64,000 bases of DNA from Chitinophaga niabensis. GTDB lineage: Bacteria > Bacteroidota > Bacteroidia > Chitinophagales > Chitinophagaceae. The notes under the pieces were generated by a model. The model saw only the letters and a list, made by a program, of their open reading frames with translations, ran no database searches and was not told the origin of the DNA. Shown in pieces: positions 27,462-35,348 of the stretch; within the stretch, counting starts at the first letter, position 1, and each line of letters begins with the position of its first letter. The position numbers were made by a program, and so were the translations under genes. The stretch lies in contig NZ_FSRA01000001.1 of NCBI RefSeq assembly GCF_900129465.1, positions 930,001 through 994,000 of the forward strand, written 5' to 3'.

Positions 27462-28334
27462 TTATTTAGTGATCTCAGGTCGTTTGTGTTTCCACCTTCT
27501 GTGGCTCCACAGCCAGCTTTCCGGCTGGCGTTGAATGTCTTTTTCCAATGCGCGTGTATGCGCTGCTGTTATTTCCCCATCTGTTGTTCTTCCCGGTTCA
27601 TCGAACAACGTTTCTGCAGAGATCTCGTAATATCCCCGTTTTACACGTTCCACCCTGGCATATACTACCGGGTAATTCATCTTCCTCGCTATCTTTTCCG
27701 TTCCCTGGAACACCGGCGTGTCCTGGTTCAGGAAAGTGAGCCAGAAAGCGCTGTCCGGCGCAGGCGTCTGATCAGCAATAAAAGCAGTGGCATCTAATTC
27801 TGCTTTGTGCTGCACCATTTCCCGGAAGGTGTCTTTCATGGCAATCAGCCCGGTGCCAAAACGGGTGCGCATCCGGTAAATAAGGCCGTTGAAATGTTTG
27901 TTGGACAGTGGATGATAGACTACGTAAAGATGGTGGCGGCATTGCAGGCTGAAGGTGTTGCCTGCCCATTCCCAGTTGCCAAAATGCCCCATCACAATAA
28001 TGATGCTCTTGTTTTCATCCGCATAGCGGTTAAACAACAGCAAGGCCTCTGGCGTAAGTTTGCATCGCTTAATGGCGGACCGCTCCGAAATAGTTAGTGT
28101 TTTGAATGTTTCCAGGAGCACGTCGCAGAAAGAACGGTAAAACCGCCGCATTATTGCCCTGATCTCCTTTTCAGACCTTTCAGGAAAAGCATTACGCAGG
28201 TTTTGCCCTACCACCTTTTTCCGGTAGCCGAAAACATAATAGATCATCACGAACATCAGGTCAGAAACCCCGTAAAACAAGGGAAACGGTATCCAGGATA
28301 ATAAATAAATGAACGGTAAAAGAATATAATACAT
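27462..28334 (-). CDS. Lipid A biosynthesis-type lysophospholipid acyltransferase
   Basis: A 290-residue protein starting at the ATG at 28334 (a GTG lies two codons earlier). It has one N-terminal membrane segment (YYILLPFIYLLSWIPFPLFY) and the LpxL/HtrB-type catalytic motif HX4E in MGHFGNWEW (about residues 115-123). Later motifs include VVYHPLSNKHFNGLI, ATAFIADQTPAP and PVVYARVERVKRGYYEI, followed by the WLWSHRRWK end typical of the family. It transfers an acyl chain onto a lipid A precursor or ornithine-type lipid at the inner membrane. It is probably cotranscribed with the desaturase. Confidence 0.9.
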   Translation of the reverse strand: MYYILLPFIYLLSWIPFPLFYGVSDLMFVMIYYVFGYRKKVVGQNLRNAFPERSEKEIRAIMRRFYRSFCDVLLETFKTLTISERSAIKRCKLTPEALLLFNRYADENKSIIIVMGHFGNWEWAGNTFSLQCRHHLYVVYHPLSNKHFNGLIYRMRTRFGTGLIAMKDTFREMVQHKAELDATAFIADQTPAPDSAFWLTFLNQDTPVFQGTEKIARKMNYPVVYARVERVKRGYYEISAETLFDEPGRTTDGEITAAHTRALEKDIQRQPESWLWSHRRWKHKRPEITK

Positions 28335-28402
28335 TGGCACTCTGGCAAAGTACGCAATTTGTATTAGAATTTAATAGTATTTAAATGTTATGAAGGTTTA
28401 AG

Positions 28403-28410
28403 TAATTTTG
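28403..28410 (+). promoter_or_regulatory. Bacteroidota -7 promoter element before rluF
   Basis: TAATTTTG matches TAnnTTTG and ends 7 bases before the ATG at 28418, giving an ultra-short leader. No TTG is seen at the -33 distance. Confidence 0.5.
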
Positions 28411-28417
28411 CAGCGAA

Positions 28418-29164
28418 ATGGATATAAGCGTAAACAAATACATCAGCGATACCGGCTTTTGCAGCAGGAGGGAAGCAGATAAATACATTGAGCAGGGCCG
28501 TGTAACCATTAATGATAACATTGCTTCCAAAGGAAACCGTGTTAAGACCGGCGATGTGGTGGAAGTGGATGGCGAGCCGCTGAAGAAAAAGAAAGCCACC
28601 ATTTACATGGCGCTGAACAAACCCAAAGGCATTACCTGCACCACAGATACGAAGGATAAATCCAATATCATCGATTACCTGAATTATTCTTCCCGGATCT
28701 TCCCGATCGGGCGGCTGGATAAATTATCCGAAGGGCTTATATTCCTCACCAACGATGGAGATATTGTCAATAAGATCCTGAGGGCCGGGAATCAACACGA
28801 GAAAGAATACATTGTTACCGTAGATAAACCTGTAAACCTGGAGTTTATCAAAGCCATGCGTAATGGCGTGAAGATTATGGGCGTAGTTACACAAAAGTGT
28901 TTTGTGCAGCAGGAAGGTACCAATCGTTTCCGTATTATCCTCACCCAGGGCCTCAACCGCCAGATCAGGCGGATGTGCGAAGCGCTTGGTTATAATGTGG
29001 AAGCGCTTCGCCGCACCCGTATCATGAATATTACTTTAAAAGACCTGCCACCCGGCAAGTGGCGCTATTTTACAAAAGAAGAGATCAATACCATCTCTGC
29101 CATGGTAGCCAACAGCAGTAAAACAGGCAACAATGCCGGTAATACTGAAGGAATGGACGAATAA
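28418..29164 (+). CDS. rluF: 23S rRNA pseudouridine synthase RluF
   Basis: A 248-residue protein with an N-terminal S4 RNA-binding domain (VNKYISDTGFCSRREADKYI) and an RsuA/RluB/E/F-type catalytic domain. The catalytic Asp is D101 in PIGRLDKLSEGLIFLTN. The following stretches KILRAGNQHEKEYIVTVDKP and TQGLNRQIRRMCEALGY match the E. coli RluF pattern very closely as I recall it. It isomerises a uridine near position 2604 of 23S rRNA. It is divergent from the acyltransferase gene. Confidence 0.93.
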   Translation: MDISVNKYISDTGFCSRREADKYIEQGRVTINDNIASKGNRVKTGDVVEVDGEPLKKKKATIYMALNKPKGITCTTDTKDKSNIIDYLNYSSRIFPIGRLDKLSEGLIFLTNDGDIVNKILRAGNQHEKEYIVTVDKPVNLEFIKAMRNGVKIMGVVTQKCFVQQEGTNRFRIILTQGLNRQIRRMCEALGYNVEALRRTRIMNITLKDLPPGKWRYFTKEEINTISAMVANSSKTGNNAGNTEGMDE

Positions 29165-29170
29165 GCGGTG

Positions 29171-29854
29171 TTATTTCGTGATCTTTTTGATAGGCGTTAA
29201 AGCCACCTTGCGGAACTCTACTTCTGAACCCTCTGCCTGTAAAGCTATCTGGCCTTTAGAGGCGGTACAGTTGGAACCTTCGTTCACCATATCCCCGTTT
29301 ACCCATACTTTTACCACATTTCCCACACATTCCACCGTCATCTTATTCCATTCACCCAGTGGTTTTTCTGAATCGTCTGTCAGGTTTTTGATCCTCCTCT
29401 CTTTACCATCCACAGCACCCCATTTTTCTTTAGGCCCGCGGCGTGTTTCCATATCCGGTACGGCAATATCTTCCCCGATACACCAGAAATCTCCCGCGTT
29501 CTGATGCATCAGCTGGCATTCAATGGATTTAGGGAACATGGCATACAGCACACGGGGAGTAGATGCATGTACCAGTACGCCACAGTTGCCCGGTTTGGCC
29601 GGGAAACGGTATTCCACTTCCAGCCGGTAGTTCTGGTAAACAGCATCTGTAATGATATGGCCCTGTGGTTTGGCAAGACTAACAAGATTGCCATCCCGCA
29701 CAATAAAGGGCGTTTTTACACTGGAGTCCTTATCCATGGCAGGCACATCTATATGCCAGCCACTGAGGTCTTTACCATTGAAAAGGTTTTTGGTTTGCGC
29801 AAAAATGTTTGCGGTGCAGAGGGTGAATACAACGGCAGCAAAGATTGTTTTCAT
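29171..29854 (-). CDS. DUF1080 (3-keto-disaccharide hydrolase-like) secreted protein
   Basis: A 227-residue protein; the ATG at 29854 opens a good signal peptide (MKTIFAAVVFTLCTANIFAQ), unlike the longer in-frame start at 29971. The mature part begins NLFNGKDLSGWHID, the hallmark of DUF1080, a concanavalin-like fold found in 3-keto-glycoside hydrolases and many secreted Bacteroidota proteins. Other typical pieces are YRLEVEYRFPAKPGNCGVLV, ECQLMHQNAGDFW and GEWNKMTVECVGNVVKVWVN. Divergent from the Asp-box propeller gene with a 77-base gap, so they may share regulation. It converges on rluF with 6 bases between. Confidence 0.88.
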   Translation of the reverse strand: MKTIFAAVVFTLCTANIFAQTKNLFNGKDLSGWHIDVPAMDKDSSVKTPFIVRDGNLVSLAKPQGHIITDAVYQNYRLEVEYRFPAKPGNCGVLVHASTPRVLYAMFPKSIECQLMHQNAGDFWCIGEDIAVPDMETRRGPKEKWGAVDGKERRIKNLTDDSEKPLGEWNKMTVECVGNVVKVWVNGDMVNEGSNCTASKGQIALQAEGSEVEFRKVALTPIKKITK

Positions 29855-29931
29855 ATTGAATAACGCGGTTTTTAATACCATTAAAGATATAAAGATGAAA
29901 ATTGTTTTATAAATTATTATTTTCCCGGCAG

Positions 29932-30984
29932 ATGAATCCTCCGGGTGTAATAATATTCCATAGTCCGCCATCCACAGGCCGTTATATTGGTTCTCCTTCG
30001 ATCTGTATATTACCTGGTGGAGAGTATGTGGCGTCCCACGACCTTTTTGGACCTGCTTCCGCGGAATACGAAACGCCGGTGGTAAAGGTTTACCGCTCTG
30101 CAGATAAGGGAGTTAGCTGGGTGCAAACGGCAGAACTGAAAGGCCAGTTCTGGTCTAATCTTTTTGTACACCACGGCGCCCTGTATATGATGGGAACGGA
30201 TAAACACTACGGCAACCTGGTGATCCGCCGTTCTGCGGACCATGGCAGTAACTGGACGGACAGGTATCTTATCAGGGAAGGCCGTTTTCATACAGCACCT
30301 GTGCCGGTCACTGTACATAAAGGGCGATTGTGGCGCGGTGTGGAAGTGGCTACCGGGCCTGCTGAGGAATGGGCTGCCATGTTGGGCGCCAGTATGTTCA
30401 GCGCAGATGAAAATGCAGACCTGCTGAAGGCTTCCAGCTGGAAACACTCCAATCACCTCCTGGATAGTACCGGCTGGCTGGAAGGAAATGCAGTGGCCAC
30501 CAGGGATGGAGAAATGTGGAACATGCTAAGGGTACACCGGCCGGACAATAAAGAGCAGGAACATGCGGCCATCATAAAGGTCAGTGAAGATGGCAGTACA
30601 GTAGCTTTCGACAGGTTTATCCCTTTTCCGGGAGGCAGCAAAAAGTTCAGCATCCGTTACGATGCTGTTTCCCAATTGTACTGGACCATTGCCAACTACG
30701 TACCACCCGCATACCGGCATATCATTCAATTGGATAAAGTGCGCAATACACAGGCTTTATGCAGTTCACCTGACCTGCTGCAATGGGAACTGAGAGAGAT
30801 TGTATTACAGCACACAGATCATGAAAAGCATGGTTTTGGTTATGTGGACTGGCAGTTTGAGGGAGAGGATATCATCTTCCTGTCCCGTACGACCTTTGAC
30901 GCAAATAGTTTCCATGAGGCCAATTACCTTACATTTCACCGTATACCGCGATTCAGAACTATAGATAAATTAAACGCCAAATGA
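29932..30984 (+). CDS. Sialidase-like (Asp-box/BNR) six-bladed propeller protein
   Basis: A 350-residue protein from the ATG at 29932. Two clear Asp boxes, YRSADKGVSW and RRSADHGSNW, sit about 45 residues apart, and weaker repeats follow, as in sialidases and other exo-glycoside hydrolases. I do not see a complete set of sialidase catalytic residues (Arg triad, Tyr/Glu pair) that I can name with confidence, so the substrate is open. No signal peptide is visible: it starts MNPPGVIIFHSPPS. The GH2 gene start overlaps its stop by 4 bases (ATGA), so the two are coupled. The TTATTATTTTCC stretch just upstream may be the promoter. Confidence 0.75.
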   Translation: MNPPGVIIFHSPPSTGRYIGSPSICILPGGEYVASHDLFGPASAEYETPVVKVYRSADKGVSWVQTAELKGQFWSNLFVHHGALYMMGTDKHYGNLVIRRSADHGSNWTDRYLIREGRFHTAPVPVTVHKGRLWRGVEVATGPAEEWAAMLGASMFSADENADLLKASSWKHSNHLLDSTGWLEGNAVATRDGEMWNMLRVHRPDNKEQEHAAIIKVSEDGSTVAFDRFIPFPGGSKKFSIRYDAVSQLYWTIANYVPPAYRHIIQLDKVRNTQALCSSPDLLQWELREIVLQHTDHEKHGFGYVDWQFEGEDIIFLSRTTFDANSFHEANYLTFHRIPRFRTIDKLNAK

Positions 30985-32816
30985 AAAAATTATTCACGCT
31001 CTTATTATTGACCTCTTCCTTCGCGCAGGCGCAGGATTGGAAAGTAGTACCAGGAAAGATCACTACTCCCTGGAGTGAAAAGGTTACTCCTGATTCTGTG
31101 TTGCCGGAATATCCGCGCCCGCAATTTGTTCGCGAAAGCTGGAAGAGCATGAACGGCCTGTGGGATTATGTGATCACACCCAGGAGTGCATCGCTGCCGG
31201 CAGCTTACCAGGGAAAGATCCTGGTGCCCTTTGCAATTGAATCTGCTATGTCCGGCGTTGGCAAAACAGTTGGGAAAGATAGCCTGCTCTGGTATCATAC
31301 TTCTTTTACCATGCCTGCTTTCAAAAAAGGGAACAGAACGCTCCTGCATTTTGGTGCCGTAGACTGGCAGATGACCTTATACATCAACGGGCAGGAAGTG
31401 GGCAGCCACCGCGGTGGTTTTGACCCCTTCTCTTTTGATATCACCGGTTTCCTGAAAAAGACCAAAACACAGGAGATGGTGGTGCGTGTATGGGACCCTA
31501 CAGACCAGGGCACACAACCCAGGGGTAAACAGGTGCGTAAACCGGAAGGGATCTGGTATACCCCTGTAACCGGTATCTGGCAAACGGTATGGCTGGAATC
31601 AGTACCTGTTACTTATATCGCTTCCACAAAACAAACGCCGGACATTGATCAGCAAACGCTGACAGTAAGCACTACGATAGTGAACCCTGTACCCGGCGAT
31701 AAAGTAAGGGTTTCCGTATGGAACGGAACGGACATGATCTCCGAAGAGTCCGTGGAACCCGGTGCCACTGCGGTATTGAAGATCCCCAATATGAAGTTAT
31801 GGTCTCCGGAAGATCCTTTCCTTTATGATCTGCGTTATGCGATCGTGCGGAAAGAAAAACCGGTAGATGAAGCGCAAAGTTATTTCGCGATGCGTAAAAC
31901 TTCCATCGGCAAAGATAACAACGGCGTTCTGCGTATGCTGCTCAACAATAAGTTTGTGTTCCAGTACGGCCCGCTGGACCAGGGTTGGTGGCCTGATGGT
32001 TTATATACTGCACCAACAGACGAAGCCCTGAAGTTTGATGTGGAGAAAACGAAGGAGATGGGCTTCAATATGATCCGTAAACACATTAAAGTAGAACCTG
32101 CCCGCTGGTATTATCATTGCGATAAACTGGGTATGCTGGTATGGCAGGATATGCCCAGCGGCGATCTTGGCAACCGCTGGGAGCCAAGGCCCGGCATTGT
32201 TGGCCGTGGTACTGAACAGAAACGCAGCAATGAATCTGAAAGAGCTTACCGCGAAGAATGGAATGCTATCATGGAGGCTTTGCATAATGTTCCTTCTATC
32301 GTAGTATGGGTTCCCTTCAATGAAGCCTGGGGCCAGTTCAAAACAACGGAGATCACAGAGTGGACGATGCAGAAAGATCCTTCCCGCCTCGTGAACAGTG
32401 CGAGCGGTGGTAACTTCTTCCTCACCGGTCATATCATCGACCTTCACAACTACCCGGACCCCGCGATGCCCCAACCTGATATCTACGGCGCTAAACAAGC
32501 AATCGTGCTTGGTGAGTTCGGTGGGCTGGGCCTTCCGGTAGACGGTCACGTATGGCAGCAGAAAGATAACTGGGGTTATCAGAGCTTTAAAACACCGGAA
32601 GAGTTGTTTAAAAGGTACAGCACCTTTACAGATCGCCTGGAAGATCTGATCCGCCAGGGACTTTCAGCAGCTGTATATACGCAAACCACAGATGTGGAAG
32701 TAGAGATCAACGGATTGATGACCTACGACAGGAAGGTGATCAAAAATCCCCTTGCTTCTTTCTATGAGGTAAATAAGAAATTATATAATCCTGCACTGGT
32801 GGTGATCAAACCATAA
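30981..32816 (+). CDS. Glycoside hydrolase family 2 enzyme
   Basis: A 611-residue secreted protein with signal MKKLFTLLLLTSSFAQAQ. It has the GH2 domain order: sugar-binding jelly roll (about 50-210; FGAVDWQMTLYINGQEVGSH), Ig-like domain (about 215-310) and TIM barrel from about 320. The acid/base is Glu448 in VPFNEAWG, and the nucleophile is Glu512 in VLGEFGGLG. GH2 members remove terminal beta-galactose, beta-glucuronic acid or beta-mannose units; the substrate here is not set by sequence alone. It is coupled to the propeller gene and likely works with it in the periplasm. A strong terminator follows. Confidence 0.92.
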   Translation: MKKLFTLLLLTSSFAQAQDWKVVPGKITTPWSEKVTPDSVLPEYPRPQFVRESWKSMNGLWDYVITPRSASLPAAYQGKILVPFAIESAMSGVGKTVGKDSLLWYHTSFTMPAFKKGNRTLLHFGAVDWQMTLYINGQEVGSHRGGFDPFSFDITGFLKKTKTQEMVVRVWDPTDQGTQPRGKQVRKPEGIWYTPVTGIWQTVWLESVPVTYIASTKQTPDIDQQTLTVSTTIVNPVPGDKVRVSVWNGTDMISEESVEPGATAVLKIPNMKLWSPEDPFLYDLRYAIVRKEKPVDEAQSYFAMRKTSIGKDNNGVLRMLLNNKFVFQYGPLDQGWWPDGLYTAPTDEALKFDVEKTKEMGFNMIRKHIKVEPARWYYHCDKLGMLVWQDMPSGDLGNRWEPRPGIVGRGTEQKRSNESERAYREEWNAIMEALHNVPSIVVWVPFNEAWGQFKTTEITEWTMQKDPSRLVNSASGGNFFLTGHIIDLHNYPDPAMPQPDIYGAKQAIVLGEFGGLGLPVDGHVWQQKDNWGYQSFKTPEELFKRYSTFTDRLEDLIRQGLSAAVYTQTTDVEVEINGLMTYDRKVIKNPLASFYEVNKKLYNPALVVIKP

Positions 32817-32821
32817 CAGCG

Positions 32822-32852
32822 AGCCCCGATGGATCACATCGGGGCTTTTTTC
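32822..32852 (+). terminator. Intrinsic terminator of the GH2 transcript
   Basis: A 10-bp perfect stem AGCCCCGATG / CATCGGGGCT with a 5-base loop, followed by a run of T. Its right arm and T run encode the last codons of the convergent methyltransferase gene, whose TGA (minus strand 32836-32834) lies in the loop. Confidence 0.85.
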
Positions 32853-33454
32853 TTTCCTATGAACCTGATCACGGAACCCTTGCCGATATGGAACTTCCCT
32901 TCATTCAAAAGTATTTCCTCTTCCGCTAACAGCACGGTTTCATAGTTCTTAAAATCAGCCGTTATTTCTTCTTTTGAATACAGTTGATGAATGTCTTTCG
33001 GGCCGCCCACCTTTGGATCTGACTTTACATAGTGTAAATGCCGCTTGCTGAACGCCTCGAAAATAATAATACCACCAGGTTTGAGATAGGTATCCAGCTT
33101 GACATGCAAGGCGGATTTTTGATCCGCTGGAAAATGTGCATAGATCAACCCGATGGCATCGAATGTTGCCGCTTTGAATTCCAGTTGTTCCAGGTCGCCA
33201 ACAATATACTCCAGCGAAACCTGCTGCTCCCTCGCTAATTGCAGCGCCTTGTATTGCCCTTCCTCACTCAGGTCAAATGAAGTTACCTTCCAGCCCAGTT
33301 GTGCTGCAAATACCCCGTTACGCCCTTCCCCGTCTGCCGGCATTAGTATAGCGCCCGCTTCAAACTTTGGCAGCCATTCTTTAAAGAATAAATTGGGTGT
33401 TTTGCCATAGGCAAATTCCTGCTCCCTGTATCTTTCATTCCATATCTGTTTCAT
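32834..33454 (-). CDS. Class I SAM-dependent methyltransferase (TehB-like)
   Basis: A 206-residue cytoplasmic protein that begins KQIWNERYREQEFAYGKTPN, a start typical of the TehB/thiopurine-like methyltransferases. Methyltransferase motifs follow: AILMPADGEGRNGVFAAQLG, VTSFDLSEEG, FDAIGLIYAHFPAD and LKPGGIIIFEAFSKRHL. Some family members give tolerance to tellurite or other toxic metalloids, but the substrate is not shown here. Its 3' end is embedded in the GH2 terminator. Confidence 0.85.
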   Translation of the reverse strand: MKQIWNERYREQEFAYGKTPNLFFKEWLPKFEAGAILMPADGEGRNGVFAAQLGWKVTSFDLSEEGQYKALQLAREQQVSLEYIVGDLEQLEFKAATFDAIGLIYAHFPADQKSALHVKLDTYLKPGGIIIFEAFSKRHLHYVKSDPKVGGPKDIHQLYSKEEITADFKNYETVLLAEEEILLNEGKFHIGKGSVIRFIGKKKAPM

Positions 33455-33505
33455 GGATCAAAGGTAGATACAGCGCTAATCTGAGGGATAGGATAATTAT
33501 GCAGT

Positions 33506-34291
33506 TTAACGGTACTTCTGCCTAAATGCCTCCGGGGAATATCCTGTATGTTTTTTGAAGAACCTGATAAAGTAGGAAACGTCTTCATAACCCAGGTACC
33601 AGGCTACCTGGTTCACCTGTTCCGTGGTGGCCAGCAAATATCTTTTGGATTCCAGGATGATACGTTCATTAATGAGCCCGGAAGATGTTTTACCCAGCGT
33701 TGCTTTGGTAATGGCATTCAGCTGATAAGGGGAGAGGTGTAACATCGCTGCATATTGAGATGCCTGTTTGTGCTCAGTAATATGTGTTTCCAGTAATGAT
33801 AAGAATTCCTCCAGGCGTTCCTGTTCATAAGTGGCGGCATTGCTTTTGCCATGCAGGCGGAGTAGTTCTATAAAAAAAATATCAAGGTTCGCTTTGATCA
33901 CCTTTTGATAACCTTCCTGCTGATCGGTGTATTCCCGGAAGATATAGGTTAATATGGAATGCAGTTTTGAAAAACTTTCAGCATTTGGCTGATAATAATT
34001 TGTACTGCTTTTTGTAGTATGAAAACCGGCTTTAAATGCCAGCAGGTAACCTTTACTTCCTGCTTTGAGCGTGAGTTCATGTACCTGCCCCGGACGCATG
34101 AAGAACACGGTGTTATCGCTCACTTCGTATGGGATAAAGTCTATGGCATGCGTACCTTTCCCTTTCTTTAAAACCAGCAGGTAAAAGAAATCATGCCTGT
34201 GCAGCTCCTGCACCATATCACCAACCTCTCTTATGCTAAAACTTTCTGTGGAGCCTGCTTCTTTAATATGCCTGATCGGGATCTGCTTCAT
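33506..34291 (-). CDS. AraC family transcriptional regulator
   Basis: A 261-residue regulator with a cupin-like sensor half (about residues 1-120; GDMVQELHRHDFFYLLVLKK, FFMRPGQVHELTL) and a C-terminal AraC DNA-binding half (about 165-260; LHLSPYQLNAITKATLGKTS, VNQVAWYLGYEDVSYFIRFF, TGYSPEAFRQKYR). It starts 3 bases after the stop of the second AraC gene (34295-35170), so both are in one transcript. They diverge from the SusC-SusD-GH130 genes, which are the likely target. Confidence 0.92.
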   Translation of the reverse strand: MKQIPIRHIKEAGSTESFSIREVGDMVQELHRHDFFYLLVLKKGKGTHAIDFIPYEVSDNTVFFMRPGQVHELTLKAGSKGYLLAFKAGFHTTKSSTNYYQPNAESFSKLHSILTYIFREYTDQQEGYQKVIKANLDIFFIELLRLHGKSNAATYEQERLEEFLSLLETHITEHKQASQYAAMLHLSPYQLNAITKATLGKTSSGLINERIILESKRYLLATTEQVNQVAWYLGYEDVSYFIRFFKKHTGYSPEAFRQKYR

Positions 34292-34294
34292 TAT

Positions 34295-35170
34295 CTATAT
34301 AAATGTGCGGGTGCCGGAAAGGCTTTCTCTAAAACCCTTCGGTGTACAGCCTTTTTTCTTTTTAAAGATACGGTTGAAATTAGAGATATTATGAAAGCCG
34401 CATTTGTAAGAGATCTCTGCAATGGAATAACGCGTATTCACCAGCATCCGGCAGGCATGGCCTAATCTTATTTCGTTCAGGCTGTCTATAAAGCTTACAC
34501 CCGTACATTTCTTAATGAAGCGGCTGAAAGATACTTCCGTCATGTTAGTGAGCCTGGCGATATCTCCCAGGTTCACTTCCTTGTCGTAATTATTGTTCAT
34601 GTATTCAAAAGCCTTTTCAATCCGCCGGCTGTTATGGTTGACCAGTCCTTTCTGAAAAGAGCTGTCTGATAAAGTACGCATGTTCCGGGAGATAGACAGG
34701 TCGTGCAGGATGGACATTAATTCCAGTACGGAGTCAAAGCCATTCTTCTGGTTGAGCGTAAGTAAACGGGGGCTTAATTGTTTAATGGTTTCAGGAGAAA
34801 AGAGGATGCCGTTGGCAGCGCTTTCAAACATGCTCCGCATAAAACGCAGCTGGTTCTTACGCAGCAGCTTTTCATCTATCAGGTCCTTATGAAACTGAAT
34901 GGTCACTTCTGTGATCGCCTTGCTTTTACATTCATGGGTGAACCAGCCATGGTTTAGATTGGGCCCTACCAATACCAGTTCAAGATCCGTAATAGCGTCT
35001 ATATGATCTCCCACAATGCGTTGTGCGCCGGGAGCATTCAGGATCAGGTTCAGTTCCAGTTCCTCATGGTAATGCAGCGGGAAGTCGAACTTGTCCTTTG
35101 TACGGGAAAAGATCATGAAGCAGTCGTGCTGTGTTAACGGGGTGATCTCCCGGAAGATATCATTTTTCAT
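34295..35170 (-). CDS. AraC family transcriptional regulator
   Basis: A 291-residue regulator; sensor half about 1-150 (FDFPLHYHEELELNLILNAP, EVTIQFHKDLIDEKLL), DNA-binding half about 190-285 (VNLGDIARLTNMTEVSFSRF, AEISYKCGFHNISNFNRIFK, GCTPKGFRE). Its sensor half differs from that of its downstream partner, so the pair may sense two signals or work as a heteromer; that is inference. It diverges from the SusC gene with a 178-base gap that contains an inverted repeat. Confidence 0.92.
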   Translation of the reverse strand: MKNDIFREITPLTQHDCFMIFSRTKDKFDFPLHYHEELELNLILNAPGAQRIVGDHIDAITDLELVLVGPNLNHGWFTHECKSKAITEVTIQFHKDLIDEKLLRKNQLRFMRSMFESAANGILFSPETIKQLSPRLLTLNQKNGFDSVLELMSILHDLSISRNMRTLSDSSFQKGLVNHNSRRIEKAFEYMNNNYDKEVNLGDIARLTNMTEVSFSRFIKKCTGVSFIDSLNEIRLGHACRMLVNTRYSIAEISYKCGFHNISNFNRIFKKKKGCTPKGFRESLSGTRTFI

Positions 35171-35199
35171 AACACCGATTCAATTATCCGAATTTACTA

Positions 35200-35229
35200 G
35201 ATAAAAAAGTATTAAGTACAATTTTTATC
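35200..35229. promoter_or_regulatory. Inverted repeat between the AraC pair and SusC
   Basis: GATAAAAA at 35200-35207 and TTTTTATC at 35222-35229, an 8-bp inverted repeat around a 14-base centre that itself contains GTA...TAC. It is a possible binding site in the divergent promoter region. AT-richness makes chance likely enough to keep confidence low. Confidence 0.3.
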
Positions 35230-35348
35230 AAAAAAAGGTGATAGTAGGGCTTTTATGATGGTTAAGTCTGAAATTATCAAATAAGAGATAAGAAAGTACT
35301 ATAAGTGCATCTGTTTTAAATTTAGTTTTGGTTCAAATAATTCTCGTT

